Source: an uncultured Acidimicrobiales bacterium
GTDB lineage: Bacteria > Actinomycetota > Acidimicrobiia > Acidimicrobiales > SZUA-35
Assembly (NCBI GenBank): GCA_938008925.1
Contig: CALLIQ010000145.1
Coordinates: forward strand, 1-19,706
Direction: 5' to 3'
Length of the DNA: 19,706 nt
Part shown: piece after piece, positions 1-6,790 of the stretch
Position numbering within the stretch: position 1 is the stretch's first letter
Layout: each line of letters begins with the position of its first letter
Notes under the pieces: generated by a model
Told to the model about the DNA's origin: nothing
Databases searched by the model: none
The model's input: only the letters and a program-made list of their open reading frames with translations
Made by a program: the position numbers and the translations under genes

Positions 1-165
1 CTCAATCGCGATCAGCTGTTGGCGATGGTCTGGGGCTATCGGGACGGCAGCGGCGTCCGCACGGTCGACAGTCACGTCCGCTCGGTGCGACGCAAGCTCG
101 GCGACGAGGTGGTCCGAACCGTCCACGGCGTCGGCTACGCATTCGGATCGGGCGACGCTCGATGA
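1..165 (+). CDS. OmpR/PhoB-family response regulator, C-terminal part only (5' end outside window)
   Basis: The frame is open from the first base and ends at TGA 163-165, giving 54 residues. They read as the second half of a winged-helix DNA-binding domain: the segment VWGY, then VRTVDSHVRSVRRKLG (recognition helix) and VRTVHGVGYAF (the C-terminal hairpin wing) match the Trans_Reg_C family closely. The receiver domain with its phosphorylated aspartate lies upstream of the window. The stop codon overlaps the start of the histidine kinase gene (ATGA), so the two genes form a two-component pair and are probably translationally coupled. The regulated genes and signal cannot be told from this fragment. 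Confidence 0.93.
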   Translation, partial: LNRDQLLAMVWGYRDGSGVRTVDSHVRSVRRKLGDEVVRTVHGVGYAFGSGDAR

Positions 166-1241
166 GCCTCGACGACGACCTCCGACCGTCGACCCAACGA
201 CAGCGCCCGCGCCCGTTGGCGCCGATGGCCTCGTCGATCAAGGTCAAGTGGTCGGTCGTGATCGTCGCCGCCGTTGCCGTGACCGCGCTGATGAGTCAGA
301 TCGGCCTCCACCTCGGCTGGCCCGTGTGGCTGCGGCCCATCGTGGCCGGGGCGCTCGCCCTCCTGGCGGTGCAGTTCCTCGCCCACGGGCTCACGTACCC
401 GCTCCGGCAGATGGCCGACGCCGCCAAGACGATGGCCAGGGGTGACTATTCGCGACGGGTCGAGGCCTCGAACGGCGACGAGGTCGGCCAGCTTGCCGAA
501 GCGTTCAACCAGATGAGCGCCGAGTTGGCCGAGTCGGACCGCCTGCAGAAAGAGTTCATCTCGAACGCGAGCCACGAGCTCCGAACCCCGGTGGCGGCGC
601 TCCAGAGCACGCTCGAGAACCTCGTCGACGGACTCGCCAAACCGGATCGCACCTCGCTGGAACTCATGCTCGCCCAGTCCGAGCACCTCGGCCGGTTGGT
701 CAACCAGCTTCTCGATCTGTCGAGACTCGAAGCCGGGTCCGATCAACCGGCCCGCAACCAGATCGACCTCGGCGACCTCTTGAACGAATTGGCGGTCGAG
801 CTTCGCATGACGCACCCGCTCGCCGTCGTCGACGTGAAGGCACCCCTCGGCCTTCGGGTCCTCGGCGACGACCTCCGCTTGCGCCAGGTGTTCACCAACA
901 TCATCGGCAACGCGCTGCGCTTCTCGCCGCACGGCAGCCCCGTGACGATTGTCGCGAGTCGACACAACGGGTCGGTGCGGGTCGCCGTTCGCGATCTCGG
1001 CCCGGGCATCCCGGTCGAGCAACGGGCGAAGGTCTTCGAACGGTTCTGGCAGAGTGACGGCTCGGCGCCGACCGGGGGCGGCGGCGCTGGCCTCGGCCTC
1101 GCGATCAGTCGACGCATCATCGATCAGCACCTCGGCTCGATCGAGATCACCGACAACCAACCGTCGGGCGCGTGCGTCGTCGTCAGCCTCCCCCGGATCG
1201 CCGACGACGCGAACGCACTTCGGCGACAGCCCCAGAGCTGA
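162..1241 (+). CDS. Membrane sensor histidine kinase (HAMP-HisKA-HATPase)
   Basis: This 359-residue kinase should autophosphorylate and pass the phosphate to the response regulator encoded just upstream. Two membrane helices lie at about 31-49 and 56-75, separated by only about six residues. A HAMP linker follows at about 76-127 (motif DEVGQLAEAFNQM). The dimerisation/phosphoacceptor helix has the H-box SHELRTP, with the phosphorylated His at 138. The ATPase domain shows the N-box (FTNIIGNALRFSP, Asn 246 and 250), the G1 box DLGPGIP (278-284) and the G2 box GGGGAGLGLAI (305-315), so all catalytic motifs are present. The start at 162 is set by the ATGA overlap. With almost no loop between the helices, it probably senses a signal in or at the membrane, or through another protein. 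The specific stimulus is unknown. Confidence 0.95.
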   Translation: MSLDDDLRPSTQRQRPRPLAPMASSIKVKWSVVIVAAVAVTALMSQIGLHLGWPVWLRPIVAGALALLAVQFLAHGLTYPLRQMADAAKTMARGDYSRRVEASNGDEVGQLAEAFNQMSAELAESDRLQKEFISNASHELRTPVAALQSTLENLVDGLAKPDRTSLELMLAQSEHLGRLVNQLLDLSRLEAGSDQPARNQIDLGDLLNELAVELRMTHPLAVVDVKAPLGLRVLGDDLRLRQVFTNIIGNALRFSPHGSPVTIVASRHNGSVRVAVRDLGPGIPVEQRAKVFERFWQSDGSAPTGGGGAGLGLAISRRIIDQHLGSIEITDNQPSGACVVVSLPRIADDANALRRQPQS

Positions 1242-1265
1242 CTCGCCGACCGAGAACCTGACCCT

Positions 1266-1331
1266 CCGTTGCCGCTCGCCCGTAGGGCTTCAGCTGGACG
1301 GGCCGACATTCGGGAGCCATAGTGGCAACGG
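1266..1331. repeat. 11-bp inverted repeat after the histidine kinase gene
   Basis: The arms ccgttgccgct (1266-1276) and agtggcaacgg (1321-1331) are complementary except for one G-T pair, with 44 nt between them that contain a further short gccc/gggc hairpin. It begins 24 nt after the kinase stop and ends just before the SD-like aggagg (1341-1346) of the next gene. No T-run follows it on the plus strand. It could be a terminator of the two-component operon or a leader structure for the next gene. Confidence 0.45.
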
Positions 1332-1361
1332 GCGGCGCCGAGGAGGGGATGGCGCAATGGG

Positions 1362-1700
1362 GTGAGCCAGGTTTCGATCAACGGGGCCTTTGTCGGTGTC
1401 GACGACGTACGGGCCCCTCCAGAGTTTCGAGCGCTGCTCGAAGCTGTTTGCGATCCCGGCGGTGACCTCTGCTTCATCGAGGTTCGCCGAGGTTCGCTTC
1501 GCTACACCTTGGCCCTCAGTACCACGTGGGTCGAGTTCGCCAAGTCGGTCGACGCCATCGGCGACGGTGTGACCGACATGGAACTTCCGAGGGCAGCAAT
1601 TCGAGCGGTGTTGGAAGGATGGCGAGACGATTGGGCCGACGGCGCGAGCACGCTGCTCGACCGAAGCCCAGACGACGTGCCGTTCATTTCACTTCGCTGA
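1362..1700 (+). CDS. Small acidic protein of unknown function
   Basis: I do not recognise this 112-residue protein. It has no membrane segment, signal peptide or known catalytic motif. It looks like a compact alpha/beta protein, with strand-like FIEVRRGSLRYTLALS in the middle and a helical, acidic C-terminal half (LPRAAIRAVLEGWRDDWAD). The composition and the regular reading frame over its whole length suggest a real gene. The start is a GTG at 1362. The nearest good ribosome-binding sequence (aggagg, 1341-1346) lies about 15 nt upstream, which is longer than ideal, so the start is uncertain. It is convergent with adk, 79 nt away, and separated from the histidine kinase by the 11-bp inverted repeat. 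Nothing in the context gives a function. Confidence 0.6.
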   Translation: MSQVSINGAFVGVDDVRAPPEFRALLEAVCDPGGDLCFIEVRRGSLRYTLALSTTWVEFAKSVDAIGDGVTDMELPRAAIRAVLEGWRDDWADGASTLLDRSPDDVPFISLR

Positions 1701-1779
1701 AGCGGACCCTCGGATTCACGAGCGCACGCGGAGCACGTTTCCGCAACCTGGCCGCGGCGGGCGGCCCGGGCGGCGGCGC

Positions 1780-2349
1780 TCAGGCGAGTCGCTGATCGAT
1801 CGCCGCTGCGAGCCGCTCGGCGACGACGTCTTCGGCATCGAAACCGTCGATCGTCACGAGAAGATCCCTGGCCTCGAACCAATCGAGGACCGGACGAGTC
1901 TCCTGCTCATAGAGCTCGAGGCGTCGGGCGATGCCCTCGTCGGTGTCGTCGTCTCGACCCCGTGCCTTCATCCGCTGCGTGACTTCGTCGACCGGCACGT
2001 CGACGTCGATCGCGGCGTGGAGCGAGTCGGCGCCGAGGATCATGACGAGCGCTTCGGCCTGTGCCGTCGTGCGAGGGAAACCATCGAGGACGAACCCCTT
2101 CTCGGCGGCATCGGCCTGTGCGAGCCGCTCGCGCACGATGCCGACCATGACGTCGTCGCCGACGAGGTCGCCGGCATCCATGATGGCCTTGGCCTTGAGT
2201 CCGAGCTCGGTGCCGTCGGCGACGGCGCTGCGGAGCATGTCGCCGGTCGAGATGTGCGCCACGCCGTAACGCTCGATCAGTCGAGCGCACTGCGTGCCCT
2301 TGCCAGCTCCCTGGCGTCCGAAGATCACGAGTCGGATCGGGTTCGACAT
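1780..2349 (-). CDS. adk: Adenylate kinase, short form
   Basis: Adenylate kinase converts ATP + AMP to 2 ADP in the cytoplasm. The 189 residues contain the P-loop GRQGAGKGT (11-19), the AMP-binding stretch STGDMLR (34-40) and the FVLDGFPRT motif (87-94). The LID is the short loop around GRDDDTDEG (131-139) rather than the zinc-binding insertion, as in other short actinobacterial forms. The second P-loop position carries RQ where PP or AP is commoner, but the GKGT core is intact. I place the start at ATG 2349, eight bases after GAGGTGA; a GTG at 2361 lies in frame but has no better site. It follows secY by 151 nt, the usual secY-adk order, but map and infA do not follow. Confidence 0.95.
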   Translation of the reverse strand: MSNPIRLVIFGRQGAGKGTQCARLIERYGVAHISTGDMLRSAVADGTELGLKAKAIMDAGDLVGDDVMVGIVRERLAQADAAEKGFVLDGFPRTTAQAEALVMILGADSLHAAIDVDVPVDEVTQRMKARGRDDDTDEGIARRLELYEQETRPVLDWFEARDLLVTIDGFDAEDVVAERLAAAIDQRLA

Positions 2350-2500
2350 GGCGGCAATCACCTCAGGATCGGGGGAGACGGGCTTCGTTGCCCGGCACGG
2401 GAACGAACACCGTGGCAGAGCACACGCAGTGTGTAAAGACCGCAGGAACGATCACTCACACCCGACACGCTGGCCCCGATGCTCGATGTACGGAACGGGA
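2350..2500 (-). other. secY-adk intergenic region, 151 nt
   Basis: No gene is seen here. The spacing contrasts with the overlaps elsewhere in the cluster and leaves room for a promoter or processing site for adk, but I find no convincing -35/-10 pair. Two small dyads are present: cacac/gtgtg with a 3-nt loop (2421-2433), and cgggc/gcccg with a 6-nt loop (2379-2394). Both are weak as terminators. Confidence 0.4.
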
Positions 2501-3862
2501 CTACTTGAGGAAACCCTCGTAGTTTCGGCTCATCAGCTGCGAGTCGATCTGCTTCATCGTTTCGAGGGCAACGCCGACGGCGATGAGGATCGAGACACCG
2601 GAGAAGCCGAGCAGGTTCGAGGCGCCGCCGTTGCCGCCGATGTAGCGAGCGAGCACGGCGGACGGGATGAGGGCGACGACGGCCAGGAAGACCGAGCCGG
2701 GGAACGTGATCCGGTTGAGGATCTTGGCGAGGTGCCGCTCGGTCTGAGGGCCGGGGCGAATACCGGGAATGAAGCCACCCGACTTGCGGAGCTCGTCGGC
2801 TCGGCGGACCGGGTCGAAGGCGATCGAGTTGTAGAAGTAGGCGAACCCGACGATCAACAGACCGAACACCAGGATGTAGCCGAGGTTGTCGGGCTGGAAG
2901 AGATTGTTGTTGATGAACTGGCGAACCTGATCGCCCCAGTTGGGGTCATCGGAGATACCGGTCGCGGGGTTGATGTTGCCGCTCGTCGGCAAGACGTTGA
3001 CGATCAGGCCGGGAAGCTGCAGAAGCGACGAGGCGAAGATCACGGGGATGACGCCCGCCTGGTTGACCTTCAGCGGGATGTAGGAGTTGTTGCCGCCGTA
3101 CTGCTTGCGCCCGACGACGCGCTTAGCGAAGTTGACCGGAATCCGACGCTGGCCCTGCTCGACGAACACGATGCCGGCCGTGAGCAGAATGAGCAGCACG
3201 AGGGCGATGGCCAGGCCGACGACGCCCTTGAGCGCATTGATCTGGATACCGAGGCCGGGGAGCGTCGAGACGACCGAGGCCATGATCAGCAGCGACATGC
3301 CGTTGCCGATGCCCTTCTGGCTGATCAGTTCGCCGAGCCACATCAACACGGCGGTTCCGACGGTCATACAACTCACGGCGAGCAGGATCCGGAATGCGCT
3401 GCCGTTGGGGAACAGATCGACCGGGGTGCCGAAGAAGGCGGCTGGGTTCCGGTTGATCAAGAAGACGATGCTCGTGCTCTGCACCAGCGCAAGGGCGATG
3501 GCGATGTAGCGCGTCCACTGCGTGATCTTGCGCTGCCCGACCTGACCCTGCGACTGCCATTCCTCGAGCTTGGGAATCGCCACCGTGAGGATCTGGATGA
3601 TGATCGAGCTCGTGATGTACGGGAGGATGCCGAGCGAGAAGAAGCTCAAGGATCCGAGGCCGTTGCCGGTGAGCAGGTTGAGGTAGCCGAAGAAGCCGCC
3701 GGTGGCGTCGTCGGTCTGATCGCGCAGCGCTTCGATCGCCTCGAGGTTCGTGCCCGGCGCCGGGATCTGGTTGCCCAGCCGATACACGGCCAGCACGAAC
3801 AAGGTGAAGAGGATCTTGTTTCGGAGTTCCGCGGTGCGGAACACGTTCATGAGGGTTGACAC
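2501..3862 (-). CDS. secY: Preprotein translocase channel subunit SecY
   Basis: SecY forms the membrane pore through which SecA or the ribosome passes exported and membrane proteins, together with SecE and SecG. The 453 residues are of normal length with about ten hydrophobic helices, the first at about 15-30. Recognisable family segments are the plug and TM2 region (SLSFFSLGILPYITSSIIIQI, 71-91), GELISQKGIGNGMS (177-190), the cytoplasmic loop QRRIPVNFAKR (238-248), the segment ADELRKSGGFIPGIRPG (355-371) and the C-terminal MSRNYEGFLK. I prefer the GTG start at 3862, preceded by AAGGG at six bases. ATG 3850 (MNVFRTAEL) is possible but lacks a ribosome-binding site. The gene follows rplO after a 148-nt gap carrying an inverted repeat and a possible promoter. 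Confidence 0.97.
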   Translation of the reverse strand: MSTLMNVFRTAELRNKILFTLFVLAVYRLGNQIPAPGTNLEAIEALRDQTDDATGGFFGYLNLLTGNGLGSLSFFSLGILPYITSSIIIQILTVAIPKLEEWQSQGQVGQRKITQWTRYIAIALALVQSTSIVFLINRNPAAFFGTPVDLFPNGSAFRILLAVSCMTVGTAVLMWLGELISQKGIGNGMSLLIMASVVSTLPGLGIQINALKGVVGLAIALVLLILLTAGIVFVEQGQRRIPVNFAKRVVGRKQYGGNNSYIPLKVNQAGVIPVIFASSLLQLPGLIVNVLPTSGNINPATGISDDPNWGDQVRQFINNNLFQPDNLGYILVFGLLIVGFAYFYNSIAFDPVRRADELRKSGGFIPGIRPGPQTERHLAKILNRITFPGSVFLAVVALIPSAVLARYIGGNGGASNLLGFSGVSILIAVGVALETMKQIDSQLMSRNYEGFLK

Positions 3863-3896
3863 GGGCGGCCCTTAGGTCGGAGCGAGAACTGGCGTG

Positions 3897-3902
3897 AGTT
3901 TA
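3897..3902 (-). promoter_or_regulatory. Possible -10 box for secY (TAAACT)
   Basis: On the minus strand the hexamer TAAACT lies about 35 nt before the secY GTG, in a locally AT-richer stretch of the rplO-secY gap. It fits the TANNNT pattern. No clear -35 hexamer is present at 16-18 nt, so this is only a candidate. Confidence 0.3.
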
Positions 3903-3922
3903 GATGCGGGGGAAACGAGAAC

Positions 3923-3963
3923 GGGCACCGCCATCGATCATTGACTGACCGGCAACGGTGCCC
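3923..3963 (-). terminator. 8-bp inverted repeat between rplO and secY, possible attenuator or terminator
   Basis: gggcaccg (3923-3930) and cggtgccc (3956-3963) are exactly complementary with a 25-nt loop. On the minus strand the second arm is followed by GTTCTCGTTT, a modest T-rich tail. It lies just upstream of the possible secY -10 box, consistent with ending or attenuating the spc transcript before a separate secY start. The large loop makes it weaker than a classical terminator. Confidence 0.4.
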
Positions 3964-4010
3964 CACTCGACCACAGATTGTTCTTCAGATCGTTGACGAC
4001 GAGACGTGCG

Positions 4011-4502
4011 TCAGCGGTTCATGTGCTGGTTGCCCGACGACGGCGGACGCACGGCGAACGGAAGCGGCAGCTTCTCCACCGAACCACCGGCGGCGGTGAT
4101 CGCTTCTTCGGCCGACTTCGAGAAGGCATGTGCCTTCACGGTGACGGCTCCAGAGAGCTCGCCACGTCCGAGGATCTTCACCAGGGCGTTCTTGCCGATG
4201 AGGCTCTTCTCGAAGAGCGCCTCGGGCGTGACCTCGGTGAGACCGGACTCGGTGATGGTGTCGAGGTTGATGGCCTGGTACTCGACACGGAACGGGTTGT
4301 CGAAGCCGCGAAGCTTCGGAATCCGGACCTGCATCGGGAGCTGGCCGCCTTCGAAGCCGACGCGCACCTTGCCGCGTCCGCGAGACTTCTGACCCTTGGT
4401 ACCGCGGCCGGCGGTCTTGCCACCCTTGCCGGCGATACCGCGACCCTTGCGCTTCCCGGCCTTGCGGGAGCCCTCGGCGGGCTTGAGATCGTGCAGCTTC
4501 AT
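4011..4502 (-). CDS. rplO: 50S ribosomal protein L15
   Basis: L15 is an assembly protein of the large subunit that binds 23S rRNA. The 163 residues start MKLHDLKPAEGSRK and contain the basic glycine-rich arm (GRGIAGKGGKTAGRGTKGQKSR) typical of the family, followed by the globular GFEGGQLPMQVRIPKLRGF region. It is slightly longer than the E. coli protein (144), with the extra residues at the C-terminus (LPLPFAVRPPSSGNQHMNR). The ATG overlaps the rpmD stop (ATGA), so translation is probably coupled. It is the last tightly packed gene before the gap to secY. Confidence 0.97.
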   Translation of the reverse strand: MKLHDLKPAEGSRKAGKRKGRGIAGKGGKTAGRGTKGQKSRGRGKVRVGFEGGQLPMQVRIPKLRGFDNPFRVEYQAINLDTITESGLTEVTPEALFEKSLIGKNALVKILGRGELSGAVTVKAHAFSKSAEEAITAAGGSVEKLPLPFAVRPPSSGNQHMNR

Positions 4503-4681
4503 GAGACTTCCTCGACGGTCACGAGGTGGGGCACGCGTGCGAGCATGCCACGGACCTCGGGCTTGTCGGTCAAGACGTTCGACTTGCCAATCCCGCGCAG
4601 GCCGAGGGCACGGAGGGTGCCACGCTGCTTGGGCTTGGTGCCGATCGCCGACCGAACCTGGGTGATCTTGAGTTCAGCCAT
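4499..4681 (-). CDS. rpmD: 50S ribosomal protein L30
   Basis: L30 is a small large-subunit protein. The 60-residue product has the family's pattern: KITQVRSAIGTKPKQRGTLRALGLRGIGK followed by the conserved helix PEVRGMLARVPHLVTVEE. Its length is normal. It starts 2 nt after the rpsE stop and overlaps rplO by 4 nt. L30 is missing in some bacterial lineages, so its presence in the rpsE-rpmD-rplO order is a useful positive observation. Confidence 0.96.
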   Translation of the reverse strand: MAELKITQVRSAIGTKPKQRGTLRALGLRGIGKSNVLTDKPEVRGMLARVPHLVTVEEVS

Positions 4682-4683
4682 GA

Positions 4684-5256
4684 TCAGGCCTCGACGGTTT
4701 CGCTCGGGGCGGACCCGCCACGCTTGGTTTCGTTGTAGGCGTCGAGCAGACCCTTCGGAGTGAACTCCGAGGCGTCGAGACCACGAAGACGAGCAACCTC
4801 GTCCGGGCGCTTCAGGTTGGCGAGCGCATCGATCGTGGCGCGAGCCACGTTGATCTGGTTGGCGGAGCCGAGCGACTTGCAGATGACGTCGCGCACGCCA
4901 GCCTCTTCGAGGATGGCTCGTGCGGCGCCACCGGCGATGACGCCGGTACCACGGGCGGCCGGCTTGAGCATGACTCGGCCGGCGCCGTTGATGCCGATGA
5001 TGGGATGGGTGACGGTGCCGCCGGCCATCGCAACATCGAACATGAGCTTGCGGGCCTCTTCGGTGCCCTTCTGGATGGCGAGGGGAACTTCCTTCGCCTT
5101 GCCGTAGCCGAGGCCGACGCGGCCGTTGCCGTCGCCGAGCACCACCAGCGCAGTGAAGGCGAAGCGACGGCCGCCCTTCACCACCTTGGCGACACGGTTG
5201 ATGGTGATGACTCTGGACTCGCGCCCGTCGTCTCGATCGTTTCGTTCGTTGGCCAT
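4684..5256 (-). CDS. rpsE: 30S ribosomal protein S5
   Basis: S5 acts in decoding accuracy and subunit assembly. The 190 residues contain the N-terminal double-stranded RNA-binding fold with the loop VAKVVKGGRRFAF (22-34), where spectinomycin-resistance changes occur in other bacteria, and here it looks wild type. GDGNGRVGLGYGKAKEVPLAI and the C-terminal domain ending in RGLDASEFTPKGLLDAYNETKRGG follow. I chose ATG 5256 because AGGAGAG precedes it at a good distance and its N-terminus matches the family; the frame is open further upstream, but that part lies inside rplR. The short serine- and glutamate-containing tail (SAPSETVEA) is a mild extension. Confidence 0.97.
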   Translation of the reverse strand: MANERNDRDDGRESRVITINRVAKVVKGGRRFAFTALVVLGDGNGRVGLGYGKAKEVPLAIQKGTEEARKLMFDVAMAGGTVTHPIIGINGAGRVMLKPAARGTGVIAGGAARAILEEAGVRDVICKSLGSANQINVARATIDALANLKRPDEVARLRGLDASEFTPKGLLDAYNETKRGGSAPSETVEA

Positions 5257-5266
5257 CGTGGCTCTC

Positions 5267-5629
5267 CTAGAACTCGAGTCCGGATTCGCGAGCGGCATCT
5301 GCCAACGCCGCGACTCGACCGTGGTATCGGTTACCGCCGCGGTCGAACACCACGGTGTTGATGCCGGCGGCCTTGGCCCGCTCGCCGATGCGGGTGCCGA
5401 CCGAGGTGGCGCCAGCGACAGAGCCGCTGCCGCCGCGAAGGTCGGCCTCGTAGGTGGACGCTGCTGCCAGCGTGGTGCCGGTGGTGTCGTCGATCATCTG
5501 CACGCTGATGTGCTTGTTCGATCGGAACACGGCAAGACGAGGACGCTCGGGGGTACCGATGACCTTCTTGCGGACACGGAACTGACGACGGCTGCGGCTG
5601 GCTGCGCGGGGATTGGTCTTGGACGCCAT
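5267..5629 (-). CDS. rplR: 50S ribosomal protein L18
   Basis: L18 binds 5S rRNA and places it in the central protuberance with L5. The 120 residues show the basic start (RAASRSRRQFRVRKKVIGTPERPRL), the conserved VFRSNKHISVQMIDD strand and the C-terminal VVFDRGGNRYHGRVAALADAARESGLEF, which is the family hallmark. Its length is normal. The ATG overlaps the rplF stop by one base (TAATG), and the stop is 10 nt before the rpsE start. Confidence 0.97.
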   Translation of the reverse strand: MASKTNPRAASRSRRQFRVRKKVIGTPERPRLAVFRSNKHISVQMIDDTTGTTLAAASTYEADLRGGSGSVAGATSVGTRIGERAKAAGINTVVFDRGGNRYHGRVAALADAARESGLEF

Positions 5630-6168
5630 TACTTGCCTGCCTTTCCGGCCTTGCGGACGACACGCTCGCCGACGTAGCGAACGCCCTTGCCCTTGTAGGG
5701 CTCGGGCTTGCGGTAGCCACGAATTTCGGCTGCGACCTGACCGACGACCTGCTTGTCGATCCCGATCACACCGATCTTGGTGGGCTCGGGGACATCGAAG
5801 GTGATGCCATCGGGGGCATTGACCTCGATGGAGTGGCTGTAGCCGAGCGAGAGCTCGAGCTTCGAGGGGCCCTTGGCGTTGGCTCGGTAGCCGACGCCAA
5901 TGATCTCGAGATCCTTGCGGAACCCTTCGCTGACGCCGATCACCATGTTGTGGAGAAGCGAGCGGTTGAGACCGTGGAGCGCCTTTGACTGGCGCTCGTC
6001 GTTTGCCCGGCTGACGTTGAGCGTCGATTCATCGATCGACGCCGAGATGGCCTCGGGGAGCTCGATACCGAGCTCGCCCTTCGGGCCCTTGACCGTGACA
6101 CTCGCGCCGCTGACGTTGACGTCAACGCCCGAGGGCACGGTGATGGGTGCGTTTCCAATACGAGACAT
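5629..6168 (-). CDS. rplF: 50S ribosomal protein L6
   Basis: L6 sits near the sarcin-ricin loop and the factor-binding site of the large subunit. The 179 residues start MSRIGNAPITVPSGVDV, contain the two repeated alpha/beta domains of the family and end with the conserved EIRGYRKPEPYKGKGVRYVGE motif, then a lysine-rich tail. The segment GYSHSIEVNAPDGITF is typical of the second domain. It begins 6 nt after the rpsH stop and overlaps the rplR start by one base. Confidence 0.97.
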   Translation of the reverse strand: MSRIGNAPITVPSGVDVNVSGASVTVKGPKGELGIELPEAISASIDESTLNVSRANDERQSKALHGLNRSLLHNMVIGVSEGFRKDLEIIGVGYRANAKGPSKLELSLGYSHSIEVNAPDGITFDVPEPTKIGVIGIDKQVVGQVAAEIRGYRKPEPYKGKGVRYVGERVVRKAGKAGK

Positions 6169-6174
6169 ACCGGC

Positions 6175-6591
6175 CTACCAGACGTAGCAGAGCACCTCGC
6201 CACCGACCTTGCCCTTGCGGGCCTCGCGATCGGTGAGGAGCCCCTTGTTGGTGGAGAGCACGGCGACACCAAGGCCACCGAGCACTCGCGGGATCTGATC
6301 TGACTTGGTGTAGACGCGCAGTCCGGGCTTGGACACGCGCTTGATGCCGCTGATGACGCGCTCGCGCTCAGGCGAGTACTTCATGGCGATGGTGAGCGTG
6401 CGCCCCACGGAGGGGAGGTCTGCACCATCGTTGTCCTGGCTGTCGAAGGAATCGATGTAACCCTCGTCGAGCAACACCTGGGCGAGCGCCAGCTTCAGCT
6501 TCGACGACGGCATGGAGACCTCGTCGTGCATTGCGATGTTCGCGTTCCGAATGCGGGTGAGCATGTCGGCGATGGGATCGGTCATTGACAT
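6175..6591 (-). CDS. rpsH: 30S ribosomal protein S8
   Basis: S8 binds the central domain of 16S rRNA early in assembly and in E. coli also represses the spc operon. The 138 residues start MSMTDPIADMLTRIRNA, carry SMPSSKLKLALAQVLLDEGYI and end in KGLLTDREARKGKVGGEVLCYVW, with the conserved STNKG motif just before. I chose ATG 6591 because AGGAGG lies eight bases upstream; the open frame extends to 6645, but those codons overlap rpsN. Whether the S8 autoregulation known from E. coli exists here cannot be judged by eye. Confidence 0.96.
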   Translation of the reverse strand: MSMTDPIADMLTRIRNANIAMHDEVSMPSSKLKLALAQVLLDEGYIDSFDSQDNDGADLPSVGRTLTIAMKYSPERERVISGIKRVSKPGLRVYTKSDQIPRVLGGLGVAVLSTNKGLLTDREARKGKVGGEVLCYVW

Positions 6592-6604
6592 GAAACGTTC
6601 CTCC

Positions 6605-6790
6605 TCACCAACTGGCCTTGGTGACGCCGGGGATTTCGCCCGCATGCGCCATCTGACGGAGACACACTCGGCACAAGCCGAAGCGACGGTAAACCGCCTT
6701 CGGCCGACCGCAGCGCTGGCAACGGGTGTAACCCCGCACCTTGAACTTCGGTGTCTTCTTCTGCTTCTCGATCAGTGCTTTCTTCGCCAT
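6605..6790 (-). CDS. rpsN: 30S ribosomal protein S14, zinc-binding type
   Basis: S14 is a small-subunit head protein. The 61-residue form carries two CxxC pairs, Cys 24/27 (CQRC) and Cys 40/43 (CRVC), which hold a zinc ion in the short (type Z) S14. The sequence MAKKALIEKQKKTPKF and the tail AHAGEIPGVTKASW fit the family. The start ATG overlaps the rplE stop by one base. Actinobacteria often keep a second, cysteine-free S14 elsewhere for zinc shortage, but none is visible here. The stop codon lies within the ribosome-binding region of rpsH, 13 nt before its start. Confidence 0.97.
   Translation of the reverse strand: MAKKALIEKQKKTPKFKVRGYTRCQRCGRPKAVYRRFGLCRVCLRQMAHAGEIPGVTKASW

Noticed and set aside
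2294..3859. Long plus-strand open frame of 521 codons opposite secY
   Set aside because: It lies antisense to a clear secY and its product is low-complexity, rich in Asp, Glu, Arg and Gly. This is the usual shadow of a GC-rich gene.
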